From Trebouxia sp. TZW2008 (lineage: Eukaryota; Chlorophyta; Trebouxiophyceae; Trebouxiales; Trebouxiaceae): 64,000 bases of DNA. Numbering within the stretch: position 1 is the stretch's first letter; the number at the start of each line of letters is the position of its first letter. The notes under the pieces were generated by a model. It worked only from the letters and a program-made list of their open reading frames with translations, did not search any database and was not told the origin of the DNA. The DNA lies in assembly GCA_002118135.1 (NCBI GenBank), contig BDIU01000038.1:62001-126000 (forward strand), in the 5' to 3' direction. Positions 33,301 to 45,200 of this stretch are shown one piece after another. The position numbers and the translations under genes are program-made.

Positions 33301-35928
33301 TTTCGCGTTTGCATGATGCTCACATGGTGCGAACATGGTGTGCACAAGTTCAACAAGCTTCAGAGCATTGAAACAGGGTTCCAGGCCTTCACGGTGCGCA
33401 TGACTTGCAGGTACAGCAGCACTGAAGGGAACAATGAAGTCCAAGGAGCCTGAGAGCATTGAGACAGGATATCAGGCCTTCTATGGACACACCAGTCAAC
33501 ACCAGGCAGTCATTGTGCGCTCTGATGGCTCCGCCACAGCCCAGTATCCTACTGAAGGGGTGGCAGTCTCTGTGGATCCAGATCAAACAGGTGAGGTCAG
33601 GTCTACAATCCTCGACACAGCATCAATAAATACGCAACAAGCCCATGTTTTAGCAAATTTTGAAGATACGGGTCAAAGAGAGGTTGAAAATGGCGTCCCC
33701 TGAGGGTTCAGTGCTCTTGGCTTCTCAGCTGTACCTGCGCTCTGATGGCTCTGCCACAGCTCAGTCTCCTGTTGAAGGGGTGGCAGTCTCTGCGGAAAAC
33801 AGGTGAGGTTACAGCTTAGAAGCCCAGCAGAGGGGTGGCGATCTTTGTGCATTCACAGCAAACAGATCAGCTAAGCTGTGACTCTGTTGACGCTGTGCCA
33901 TTGTTGCTGGATGAATTCTTTGGTGTGTTATGCTCTGATGGCTCTGCCACAGCCCAGAATCCTACTGAAGGGGTGGCAGTCTCTGTGGACCCAGACCAAA
34001 CAGGTCAGTCAAGCTTCAGAGATGCAGGGACTACATCGTTTGGTCCCTCCACCTTTTTGGGGAAGTATCAACGGGCAGTGCTCTGTGCGGAATCGTTCAA
34101 GCCAGATTGCATGCCCTCTGCTGCGCATTAAGTCATGTCTCAGGAAAGCTGCATGCAAGACTCAGTGAGCAGCTGGGTTGAAGAAGATTCTGTTGAAACA
34201 GAACCTGGCATCAAGTGGAGGGCGTGGGGTTGCTGGCCACCGCACTGCACCAACTGAGCCACAGTCATGTTTGAGCAGGATCGCTCAGTGCTGCACACCA
34301 CAGTGTGTCTTAGCATGCAACTGTAGAACCTGGTGCAAAACTCTCTATGCAGTATGGGTTTTGCTGCAGGAGGCAAGAGGGGAGGAATGCGGTTGTTGGC
34401 CACGTACCGCAGCACTGGTCTAGCTGCAGTCATGTTTGAAGCAGATGGCACAGGGTCAGTGCAGTACCCCAACGGCAATCTGTGGATGTCCTTCACAGCA
34501 GAAACCGGCAAGGGCGCTCTGTACTCACACTCAGGGGATGTGACTCGAGCTTGGAGCTCAGCTGACGAGCAGCCAGTAGAGCTGCTGCTTGACCAACACC
34601 TGGTGAGTCAGCCCTCTGATGAGTGCGTGACTGGACTGTGCTTTCTGTTGCTGATCTTTCATTGAGTCCTGTACTGCACCAGGCTGAATATGTCAAGTGG
34701 TGGGTCGACTGCCTATGCACCTGCCTGTAGCTCAACTTACTTTGAGCTGTGCTGTAACGGCTGCTGCTGATGCTGCTGCTGTTGTGGGTGGTGATGGGAC
34801 AATAGCCTCATTGGCAACTAATGATGGGCCTTTTGCTTTGCTACGGCTTGAAACAAGTGCTGATTGTATGTTCATGCATTTTGGTCGACTAACTCTTTGC
34901 TGCGAGTGAAGCTTGTACAGCAGGGCTGTGTCGTCATTATCGGCTGTGGTCTCTCAGCAACACTACTGTGCAGCTTAGCTGATGCTCATTTGGCTTCAGA
35001 GTTACCTGCTTGGCTGAGCAATTGTCATGACTCACTAAGCTGCACACGCCTTGTCACACCAGAGAAACAGGGTCTAAATCTCTTTGCTTGATGCAAGCAC
35101 GTGACTGGCTGTGTTTGCACCGACAAGTACAAGGAATGGCAATGAGCTTGAAAAGCCCAGCAGCCCAGCAAGTTGGTGCATGTGTCTTCTCACGAGCACT
35201 TGGGAGCAATTGATATAAGGCATAGATGACATAAGTGACAAGATGACACACATGACATACATGCAGGGCTTCTGCTACTCTGAGAGGAAACCAGTGGTGT
35301 ATTTTGCCTGTGAGGGGCAGACACACAGATTTGTGCAAGGGCAGAATCCAACAAGACATCAATGGGACAATGTTCCTGGTGTACCTGATCCATCCTTCTT
35401 GCAGGTCAATTTTATGGACCCTGGCACAGCACTGCACCGGATATGCTTTCTGCTGCAATGCCTCAATGCTTTCCGTGCAAAGACTTAGTGTCAGTGACCA
35501 GTTATGGTTGTGCCTGCATCGACTCTCGCATGTCCAATATGCATGCCAATTGCATGCCCTATGTCAATGCACAGACAGCCTGCTTAAAGAGCTCAGAGTC
35601 CTTATCTGTGCTGTCAGAACCCTCGACATGATGTTGGTCATGCTCACCAGTGCAGCAGTCAGCAGTATCATGTTGTTGATGTCAGTGTGATGTGCAGGAG
35701 CTTGTGAATAGCAACAGACTTGCATCCTATGCATCAGCAGCAGCAACAACAGCCAGTAGCAAAACCAGCAGCACAGCAGCTGAGGCAATCAGTGGACCCT
35801 CTGGTGAACAGCTCAGCGCTATTAGTGCTGCATTGCAAGCAGTGCAGGCGAGCATGTCTGGCACGCTCAGCCAGCTTGGGACTGCTGAAGCAGGGGCAGC
35901 AACTCCTGGCATTGGCAGCAGCGTGTGA
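30376..35928 (+). CDS. leucine-rich-repeat protein with FAM194-like C-terminal region
   Basis: Exons with matching phases: 30376-30393, 30474-30539, about 30610-30669, about 30739-30774, about 30879-30951, about 31030-31098, about 31392-31557, 31941-32273, 32743-32826, 33411-33590, 34370-34602, 35267-about 35380, 35698-35928. Residues 1-160 form SDS22-like LRRs (LQELHYTHK, NLLNINIS, QLLDISHNKLKSL, LKASHNKVAQL, ELWLQHNQIA) capped by LNPNPLNDSWK. A Ser/Ala/Gly-rich linker follows. The C-terminal half has beta-rich units (VRSDGSATAQYPTEGVAVSV, FEADGTGSVQYPNGNLWMSF, VVYFACEGQTHRF) of the type in FAM194/ERICH6 proteins, ending in a low-complexity Ala/Ser/Thr tail. LRR proteins of this type are often ciliary or cytoskeletal adaptors, but that role is inference. 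The intron after 32273 uses a GC donor. Confidence 0.75.
32880..33150 (+). repeat. two-copy repeat in the LRR gene
   Basis: gactgcttgtgtgactgcatcacagctg and aaagtctgctctttgttgc recur at about 32885 and 33056 (spacing about 171 bp), followed in both by agccagtcattgcagca. The first copy sits directly after the 32743-32826 exon and its donor. Confidence 0.85.
33265..34020 (+). repeat. copies of the SDGSATAQYP exon
   Basis: The intact exon is 33411-33590. Its start (caggtacagcagc-ttgaagg) is repeated upstream at about 33270, with a frame-shifted remnant of SIETGFQAF at about 33362. Its 3' half (SDGSATAQ-P-EGVAVS) is repeated at about 33739 and 33931. The last copy also ends VDPDQTG with a GTCAGT donor and could act as an alternative exon end. 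Confidence 0.9.
34200..34320 (+). repeat. decayed copy of the start of the FEADGTGSVQ exon
   Basis: ggcatcaagtggagggcgtggggttgctggccaccgcactgcac parallels the start of the exon at 34370 (ggcaagaggggaggaatgcggttgttggccacgtaccgcagcac), about 175 bp upstream. The frame is lost. Confidence 0.8.
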
Positions 35929-36745
35929 CTGGTGACGCCAGCAAGAGAATGACTGATTGACTTGACAGCAGCACAGGCATCTCTTGTTGAGTCTGATAGA
36001 AAGACAGAGGACACATGTTGCCTCAGGATGCAGTTTAAAAGCTTGCCTACTTAAGCCATGACTGTCCCTTTATTCATTGTGATGCTGATGGGTGCTATTG
36101 GTTTGATGACAACGTCTGCAGTGTAGTGTGTGGTGTGCGTAACGTATGGACACTTCTTGACAATGTGTTCCGTGATCTCTAAGGGGTCACTGTGCAAATT
36201 AGCACAAATTTGCCAGCTTGGCTACCAAGCATCAGGGGTCACCAGAATGGCCTTTGCTCAGCATGTTGTCACCTTTTACAACGAAAAAATATGAAGCTGC
36301 ATAATGTTCGTCACAGTGCAATATTGCTTACAGTGTAGCTCGAGTAATGTGCTGTCTGTCAAAGCTTGACTATGGGTACGGTCTGCTAGAGCTCTTCAAA
36401 ATTTCCTGTGAATGTTGCTATCCAAGGTGCATGCATTGCTGCTGCATATGTGCAGATGGCCAAGTCGCCTGAGCATTTAACAAAAGACTTTTCACAAATG
36501 GGGCACACACACTACACTGTAACAGCCAAGATGCTGAATCAAGATGTCCAAATTCGTGTCCAAGGCCCAAGAGTCATGATCACATGTGAGGTGTATGAGT
36601 CAGGTTTTGTCAAGCTGATTGATATGTGCAGCTCTTTCAGGTTACTTTCTGCACAACATGGATGCAGTTCCACAGGTCAATGGTGCAGGTGGCAGGCCCT
36701 TCTGTAAGCTGCACTAGGGCCCCCTCTGTTACGTGTGCCCAACTC
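35929..36745. other. convergent intergenic region
   Basis: The 3' flank of the LRR gene and of the unidentified minus-strand gene. A plus-strand frame at 36408-36640 (MAKSPEHLTKDFSQMGHTHY) has fairly normal composition, but no splice partner or family was found, so it is not called. Confidence 0.45.
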
Positions 36746-36749
36746 ATGC

Positions 36750-39700
36750 CTGACAGGGCATTCCTGAGCTGCAACACCTTCTAGCGCACTCCAAACACAA
36801 TGGAAACTCCCCACAGCCCTGAAGATGCTGCTGCTCGCACTTGTTACACCAGAAGGCTACCACAGAGTTCATAGGACCGCAGCTGTGAAGGGAGCTGGGG
36901 TCACTTGGATTGCTGCCAGTATCCCAGCGGCGGCTGCAGAAGCAACACAACTGTAAGTCAAAACAGGCGGTTGTCAAATGAGCCCCGATGCATCTGAATA
37001 CACACAGGCTGCAATATGGAGAAGTCTGACGTCCACTGGCGCTGCACTGGCTACAGTGGGATGCAGCGCTAAACACTTTGTCAAACAGCAGTGGCCACAT
37101 TGTTAACGTAGTCTGATCTCATTTGCCATGCAGAAATGATGAGCTGGTGTCATGTTCTGTGAATGTTTTGCTAGATTTATGCCAACAGCACTTTTTTGAC
37201 TCACAAAGGCTATTGCTCATAAACAGGGGTTACAACATGAATGCGCATGCCAGCTTGTTGGTACAAGGATACTTACAAGCACTGGTAGCAGAACCTATCA
37301 ATCCCCAAGTATCTGATCCCCATGTTGCCTTCCTCTTCATCATCATCACCCGCTGCCTCATCTTCCCAGTCCTCCTCAACCCGGTCAGGGTGCATCTGGC
37401 GCATGTGACGCAGGAACGCTTGGAACGGCCCTTCATCTTCAGCCGTCGGACCACTCCTGGTGAGGATGCGGCGAATGTGGCGGCGCTGGTCAAAAGGTGT
37501 CAAGGGAAAACTCCCAAAGTCTGTCTGGTGAGCAACATCGTGATTTCTGTTTGCCCAGTCCAGAAGATGAGCCATGAAATGAACCACCTGCAGAGGCCAG
37601 GCTTCAGTCAGCATTCAGCCACACTCCAAGCTGACAGCACACCGCTGGTGCCAAAATTTCATGATGTGTTGTCAATCATGACAGTGACTTGTCGGAGGCA
37701 CAAGAAGCCAGATGGTAGTAGCAGCGTTGATGACATTGATAGTATCTGGAATTGCTATGATCACAGCAGAAGAGCAAATTTGCTACAGCAGTTGGATATA
37801 CAGTTAATGTCTGTTCAAGTTAACAGCTACTGTCTAGATCAACAGGGATACTGTCTAAATCTCTTTTGATTTAGACAGTATGTTGAGCAAGTTTTGAAGA
37901 AACATACCTGAGCTGCTCGAGGCAAAGATCGGTCTAGATCATGGGGTGACTGGGTGTCATCCTCCTGGATCAAAGCCATCAGCTGAGATGCATTTGCCAT
38001 GGACACCAAACCATATCCTGGCCACTGCACATCAATACGTTGCATTTCAGCAAAGCGTAAACAAATGAGTGAAGATGCTGATCTAATACTAATGGTCAGC
38101 TTTCAAAAAGGATGTAATGACGCCTCTGCAGCAGCATCATCATGCAGTGAGAGGTTACGGGTCACAAAGACATTGCAGGGTTTGGCACATCATAAGTACT
38201 CCAATGTACAAACCACACAGGCACATATTCAGAAACACTGATCTCCTATCAGTCATGACATGCCTGATAGGAGATGATGAGCTGTGCAGGGTTCACACTC
38301 GTCATGCAAGTGATGCCAAAACACTTGCGCTGGAACTGTATCAGACTCATTTGCAGTAACGCTTGCACATCACAGGCACTGCTAACCTGTAGGGCTACAC
38401 GGTCCATACGCGCTCCAAATGGGATGACCACATCCACATCTGAGCTGGATACCGGTGACGGCAGGGTAGGAGGCTGGTTGAAGTATAGCATGGTATGCAA
38501 CTCCTGCACCTCGCTAGCCACCCCCAAGCGAGAACCCCGGCAAATCAGGTAGGTAGGATCATACACAGGGGCACTGGAAAGGTTGGCAACGGGGTGGCCA
38601 ACAGGGGCAGGGCTGTTACGCACAGCCTCAGGGGCACCAGGGGCAGGGCGGCCAGGCACAGCACCAGAAGCAGGGCAGTTGCCAGCAAGGGCAGGGGTGC
38701 CACGCACAGCCCCATCAGGGGCATCAAGGGACTCATCACTGACAAGCAAAGGACCAGTCAGGTCAGAGAAGTCAAAAGTGGCTGCAGGGGCCACGGAGCC
38801 AATGCTAGGCTCCTGATGGGCGGCTGAAAAGCGGGCACACATTGACCCTGGAGCCGGGGCTTCAGGGATTGCCCTGTCAAAGCCCCGAGGCGCAGAGTCA
38901 CAAGGGTGCGCTGCAGCATGCCCAGCAGGGGGACAGGAGAGCTGATGATAAAATGGTGGGGGAATAGCGAACCGTGAGCCATCCAGAATCATGGATCTAG
39001 TAGGGGTTGATGGTTCAAGGGTTGAGGTAGGGGGGTGTAGGGACAAAGATGGGCGTGCATGACCCATGCCCTGGTCACCTCCAAGCAAGTTTGATGGGGC
39101 GCGTGAATTAGGAACTGATACTTCATCCATGCCTTGGAGGTCCTTGCGCACAGCAAAAAATGAGCTTCCCTGCAGGCATTTGAGCACATTCAGCTGGTAT
39201 GTCTCCTTGTGAAGCAATCACATGCTGCCAAATCGGCCCAGCAAGACATGATGCCCAAATGCAAGTCATGCTACGAGCGCTCATCTGCCAGTTAACTCAG
39301 CACATCCAGCATTTACAAGAAACTAGTCATCCAGACAGCAGTGTCAGAACTGTAAAAGTATCAATTACAGTCTACCTTGCGGAAGGTGGTTGCCATTCCC
39401 GTAGCACAGCCTTTCACCCAACTAGAGACCTTCCCAGCTCTCTTGTTGGTACTGGCAGCACACTCAGGGGCATTTACAGCTTGGCCTACAGTGTTGACCT
39501 GCAGGGCACAATTGAAGATCAGGCAGGACAGTAGCTTTGCACAACAGAATTGCTTCATGCCTGCAGAAGCTTGTAAGATCCCTTGCAGGGCCAACAACTT
39601 GTTGGTGTGAGGCGTGTGTGGAGAAGATGGGCTTGCTGGTGTTGAAGGACGATGTGATGCACAGCTTTTTTAAGGATGCCATGCATTATGGCAAGAATTA

Positions 39701-40870
39701 CACATTGTGCATGTCAATACATGAAGCATATATACTCATTTCAAGCTGGGCAAAAGCTTGTGACCAGGTCTTGCAAAGATATGAATGCCCTTGAGAAGGG
39801 TTAATGACAATGCTTGCTTGAGAGTCAATGACACTTGAAGAATGCAATCCTGTCTTGTAAATTCTACCAGAAGAATGCCAAAGCAAGCAGCAGAAAGCGT
39901 GTCTGCTATGTCTGGATTGCAGCTCATCACAATCACTGTAATGCAACACAGCACAGCACAACACAACACTTCATTCACCTCAAAAGCAGCAGATGAGATA
40001 GCCATCACATTGAGTGCTTTCTGTGGAACCTTAGTCTTGCTCCTATGTCCCCTGGTGAGCTGCAAACAAGATACAACGCTTTCAGCAATTGATACTAAGC
40101 GTACTGCGCATGCACATCAGCTCAAGTGCAACAGGCATCAGATGTTATGTTCTGCATTGCCTACCCTTTCCCAGAGAGTGCGATTCATGGAGAGTGCAGG
40201 GCGCTCAGCCTCCAGATTTACATGAGTCCCAAGCCTTGCCTGACTGCAACAGGTCCACAGTGATGTCAGTCAGACATCAGAAAAAGTGTCCAAAAGCTAT
40301 TCAGGAAAATCACAGCGGACACTACACCTCTTAAGCTTCCTTCTAGAATACTTTGCACGCCGCCTTGCATGCTGCTTTGACGCCTGCACACATGCGTGTC
40401 AAGATACGAGAGGCTTGCAGAGGGAGCAACAGTGAGAAAGTGTACAAGTGCAGATTGAGGTCTAGTATCATCACAAGCAGCTGGGGGTGGGGGGGGGGGG
40501 GGGCANNGGAGGCAAGAGATGTTTTGGTGTGGATGATAGAGCTGCACTCCTTCAGGAAACAACCTGTTCGCAGCAGAGGTCAGATACTTACGGATGAAGC
40601 AGGGCGGAAGGCAGCAATATTGCCTGTCCCTGCCGCTGGATGTCCTGCAGCTTTCTTAGACTTCAACAGCGATGTCTGCATTTTGTCAGCACTCGTCAAG
40701 ACCTGGCTGTAAGCGGCATCACGTTTGAGTGTGTAAGCCGGTGACGTGTATACCTTGTCCTTCCTGGTCTCGACGGAGCCACCGAACAAGGTGGACAACG
40801 TGGCTAGCACCTTGTAAACAGACCAGACTCTATTCCTGGCAGACACCCGCTGCCGCGGACGCGTCCCCAT
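36750..40870 (-). CDS. unidentified Pro/Ala-rich protein, multi-exon
   Basis: Exons supported on the minus strand: 40870-40592 (starts MGTRPRQRVSARNRVWSVYK, contains LFGGSVETRKDKVYTSPAYT), about 40051-39970 (HRSKTKVPQKALNVMAISS), about 39501-39379 (STNKRAGKVSSWVKGCATG), about 39174-38387 (a long exon of about 260 aa, FFAVRKDLQGMDEVSVPNSR, then a Pro/Ala/Ser-rich stretch and DVVIPFGARMDRVALQ), about 38010-37895 (WPGYGLVSMANASQLMALI), and about 37598-37270 (VVHFMAHLLDWANRNHD, FPLTPFDQRRHIRRILTRSG, an acidic EDWEDEAAGDDDEEEG). A final piece at about 36952-36750 is Cys-rich in one frame and Ala-rich in another, so the true ending is uncertain. I do not recognise the family. Some exons between 40590 and 39200 may be missing. 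Acceptors and donors listed are AG and GT. Confidence 0.6.
40488..40507. other. poly-G run with two ambiguous bases
   Basis: A run of about 16 G residues interrupted by single bases is followed by nn at 40506-40507. It is within an intron of the minus-strand gene. The true length is unknown, and this is probably a sequencing or assembly limit. Confidence 0.95.
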
Positions 40871-41984
40871 CTAGTCTAGGAAAAGTACTTACATCTCAGG
40901 AACAAGCAAACGAAACCTGAGAAGAGTTCTGGTCACCCTGATTGCTAAGCAAGCTGTCGCACAGTATCTTTTCGGAGGCCGTGAACAGTGCTCAAACTGC
41001 TGCAAGCAACAAGCTGAAGCATGCAACGGCTTTTGAGTTCGCTCCAACGACTCTCTCAGCAGGTCTGATTGCCCTTCATGCTCTGAGCGGTTGCAATCGC
41101 CCTGACCGAGGAGGGCCATTTCAGCTTGCATGGACTGTCAGCTCTGTGTCACCACAGTCAGTCATCAAGATTTTGCACTGCGGGGCGTGTTGTGTGGCGC
41201 CATCATGGAGCCTTGTATTCTTGGCGACCTGACGCATTCTGACTGTCTGTTTTGTCGAGCCCTTTGTTTTTACCGTCCCTGTGATAGCTGAGTGTCACTT
41301 CAATGACAGGCAGCCACCGATCAATTTTGTTTAACCGACTGTAAGATGCATCTGTGAGCAGGACTACATAGAAAGTGTGCAGGAAACAAGACTAACTCGC
41401 ACTGCACAGTACATGTAGACGCCACACTGTAAAAGACATCCAGATGTCAGGACATGCTGGTCCTGACAGGCTGAAGGATGCTGCTCAAGTCCAAACATCT
41501 CCAGATCAATCTAGCAAGCCAGCTAGCAAGCTTCAAAATCTGCCAGATAGCCAAGCTAGCTGCTATTTTTTGCGAGCCAAAGTCATCTTATGCAAGAGAT
41601 TGTTATGCGCCTTGGGGAAGCATGATTGGCAGAACTTCATCGCAGCTTTGAAGGGTCAGCCACATTTTGGCTTGCAACTAGGCAGCATCCTTACAATATC
41701 CTGATCTGTAAATGTATGCAGTCTAAGCACAGGCAGTGCATGCTTGGAAAGTCCACTCTGCTGACCTTTCAAGAACTTTTACCAAACACATCACAACACA
41801 ACACAACACAGTCTTTCTGGAAAGAATGCTGAAACCATGCACAGCTTGTTGCAGGTGAAAGGCTAGCCAACCTGCCCAAAAGCCACCCAATGCGTACTGG
41901 AAATGCTTCAAGCAGCAACGAATTTGCCCAAAAGACCACTCACAAAGTCGATTCCAAATTCCCGTTTGGGAAAGAAACGCATAA
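40871..41984. other. intergenic, with a weak plus-strand coding candidate
   Basis: No secure gene. Plus-strand frames at 40950-41232 (SKLSHSIFSEAVNSAQTAAS) and 41444-41704 (KRLLCALGKHDWQNFIAALK) have protein-like composition and would be divergent from the minus-strand gene starting at 40870. However, no ATG-led exon chain could be built. The right end (41830-41984) is a duplicate of the end of the flavoprotein gene. Confidence 0.4.
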
Positions 41985-41990
41985 TCATGC
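41833..41990 (-). repeat. downstream duplicate of the flavoprotein gene end
   Basis: The minus strand reads GFWAGWLAFHLQQAVHGFSI at about 41885-41830, a frame-shifted copy of the last codons of the flavoprotein (SGRLAGLSSAASCA, 42027-41985) and the bases after it. The offset is about 150 bp. Confidence 0.8.
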
Positions 41991-42201
41991 ACAGCTTGCA
42001 GCAGAGGAAAGGCCAGCCAGCCTGCCAGAAAGCCAAGCCCAGTAGAAATTGAAGCCGCCAATACGACCAAATACGTCAAGAATTTCGCCGCACAGGTAGA
42101 CACCTGGCAGTTGGCGACTTTCCATTGTGGCACAGTTCAGCTCTGACAGTGGAATGCCTCCGCCAGTCACCTCAGCCTGCATGCACAGGCTGCGTGTGAT
42201 C

Positions 42202-42262
<61 letters not shown>

Positions 42263-45200
42263 CAGCCAGCCAGCAATCAACGGATTCATGAATGAAGTGC
42301 TTGCCCTGTTTGCCAACAAGTCAGGGCCTCAGTCAGGCAATTCAGGGAGCAAGACACTTGGCATGTGCTATGACATGAGCTTGGTGAGCATGAGGGCTCA
42401 GACACTGCGATGTCATGATGCACGCATGCTACGGTCAGCATTTGACGATGCATACATGCCTAAATAGCTGCAATCAAACCTGAAATGCAATAACAAGCTC
42501 ATCTTCTTGTATACGGGATGACAGCTACAGCTGGCAGCAGCATCAGCAGTAAAGCAGCGTAGGACCATACGTGCTAAGTGTGCATTATATACATGCATTG
42601 TCTTTAGCAAAAACCACCTGCTGCTGACATGTGCATTGCCGCCCTGCTCACGCATGCTTGTGCAATGCTTGCACCTCGCATGACTTCAATGCACAGCATG
42701 TTGAAGGTCCTGCACAATCAAGAGAACTGCTCAGTAGGAAGATCAGGATGAACAGGACAAGGTGACCTACCTTTGGGTAGCCCTCATGTCCTGAAATTGG
42801 CAGCTCATAGTTTGTCAGCAGCTCCAGCAGCTTACTCCTGTCTCCCTGCAGCAATTTGCAAGCAAAGGTTGCATATGACCTGCGTGTGATGCATCAGCGT
42901 GAGGTAGAGATGCAATGGTCATGTAGGCATGAGTGCATCTGTCAGCTCATGCTTCAGCTAGTGCACATTTATCGCACAGATACGCACAGCGTCAAAAGTT
43001 GACAATGATTTGCAACGGTTGATAGACGTACACTTGATGGCAGCACACATGCACAACTTCAGCAGATTCTTGCCACAACCCAGACGCTATGACGCTGTTG
43101 CATAACCTGTCGCATAATGCAAGCTGAGCTCCCAATGACGCCTGCATGCACTGATACATATCACCAACCTTTTTGAGCTGGGCTAGAGGTGTGCTTTCCA
43201 CATGTGCTTCATGGCAGATGGCATCTGCCAACCTCTTAGGCAGGCCATGCCTGTGCAGGGCTGTGGCCACCCCCATGGCACCCCCCTGTGAGGCCCCCAG
43301 AACCTCCTGCCAAGACTCGACGTTCTGTCCAGTCCAGTTGACCCGCAAAGCTGCATGCATGTCAAATGAGTATTGAGTAGGACAAGAACTTGTGCACGAT
43401 GCAAGGTGATATGGCTCAAGTGGATTCAAAGCGCTACATTGTAACCAACACCGCCCAGCATGACAACAGAAGATGGCAAAAACTGACTCAAGAGATGGCA
43501 AAAGCTGATTGATAGGGATGAGCCATTCAACCAGTACATCCTTGCAGCAAAGACACTGCATACACCTCATTGTATTACAGCATGCTTTAGGACTGCATGC
43601 TGCTTTACAGTCCTATCTGCCAATTGCAACACCGCGACACTTATCAATGAAGCTTGTGTAGAACACAAAATTGCCTCAGTTGCCACCTCATGTGTAACCC
43701 CTAGCAATGTGGCTCAGGCTGGCGCACAGTCCATCCTCAAAGCAGCCGAGGCATGAAGGTCACCTAGTGAACAACAGACTCGAATTCAATTTGTTTGCAG
43801 CCTAGGCAAGAAGGTAATGCTCAGCAGCATGCACGTAGGCTGTCACATGAATCAAGTGCAGCATGTGATGGAGGCAACTGACTCATGTCTGTCTGTGCCT
43901 CTCTGTGCATCCATGACAACACAGTGAGTCAGGTCCAGTACAGCCGACCCACTCGACACCTTGTGCGTGAACAGCATGCCATGCTCATTGCAGAGACAAA
44001 CAGCAATGAGTGACGGACACAATGTGCGCTGTGTGAAAGAGGCCACTGACACAATGTTCACTGTGTGAGGGAGGCCACTGACACAATGTGCGCTGTGTGA
44101 AAGAGGCCACTGACACAGTGTGCACTGTGTAAAAGAGGCAACTGACCAGGTCTGTCTGTGCCTCTCTGCGCAGCCATGACAGCATGGTGACTGAGGTCCA
44201 GCACGGCTGGCCCGCTGAAACCCTTGTGGGTGAACAGCATCCCAGCACGGGCTGCTTTGGTGCCTTTGTTCTTCCCCTTCTTCTTGCCGACACTGGCTGC
44301 TACTGCCTCCACATTGTACAGTGACAGCCCTGTAACAGATTTGATACAATCAGGTACACTTGTTGGTGAGTGTGTTGTTCTTGCCATTGCTTTCGTGTGG
44401 TTTTGATTTGTTCTCTTACTTTGTGCGTGCATAATAGTGCGCAGCCAGTACAGTGCAAGCAGATGCACGTACATGACAAACGCAGCAAGCATGAAGACAA
44501 TGTTCACACACAGCAAGCAGACTGAACTGCATGTAGTTAGCCAGCATTATCAAGCCACAAGCTCTCATTGACTACACATACAGCAATGTGAATCTGTGTT
44601 GCAATGAACCATGCCAAAGATGTGGAATAAGCAGCAAAATCAGGGCAACAAAGTCAGGGCAGACAAATCCTTGAGAGTGTAGATATGCAAATGCAAGTGG
44701 AAAGTCAGACCTGCAAGCTGTTGAGCTCCTGGGTGGGTACCCTTGAGGGGGGTCAGGGCAGGGTACATAGGGTTCAGACTGTGACCCAGCTCAGACATGA
44801 TCTTATGGCCCCTGCCATCTGTCCCAAGATGAGGGTATGACAGACCACCGCTTGCCAAAACCTAGAGCACAGTGAGGGCATCAGCAATCTGAAGACAGCC
44901 CTTCTGTTATATGCTACATGCCAGATGCCGAGTGCATGATGGCTCGGAGATGCACACAGGCAGGCATTTGCTTCTTGGAACCTTTTCAGCAGAAAGTTGG
45001 TCGCGCAATTGTGCTCCTGTAATTCTGTGCTCTGATGTCGCAATCTGTTGATGCTTCATGCCATAGGCATGCCGTATTCATACAACAGAGCGTAAACATG
45101 CCAACACTCAAGCTGCGCATCTGGGGAAATGAGCCATTGCAAGTGTGCAGACCGCTACGATTGCACGGAAGACCGTATCAGGCCTTTGTCTTCCAACAAA

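Noticed and set aside
37123..37869. Plus-strand open frame of 248 aa
   Set aside because: It is antisense to minus-strand exons with AG/GT boundaries and normal composition, and has no recognisable motif.
42180..42262. LACLLACL repeat protein start
   Set aside because: Translation of the (GCAA)n microsatellite in the intron before the last flavoprotein exon.
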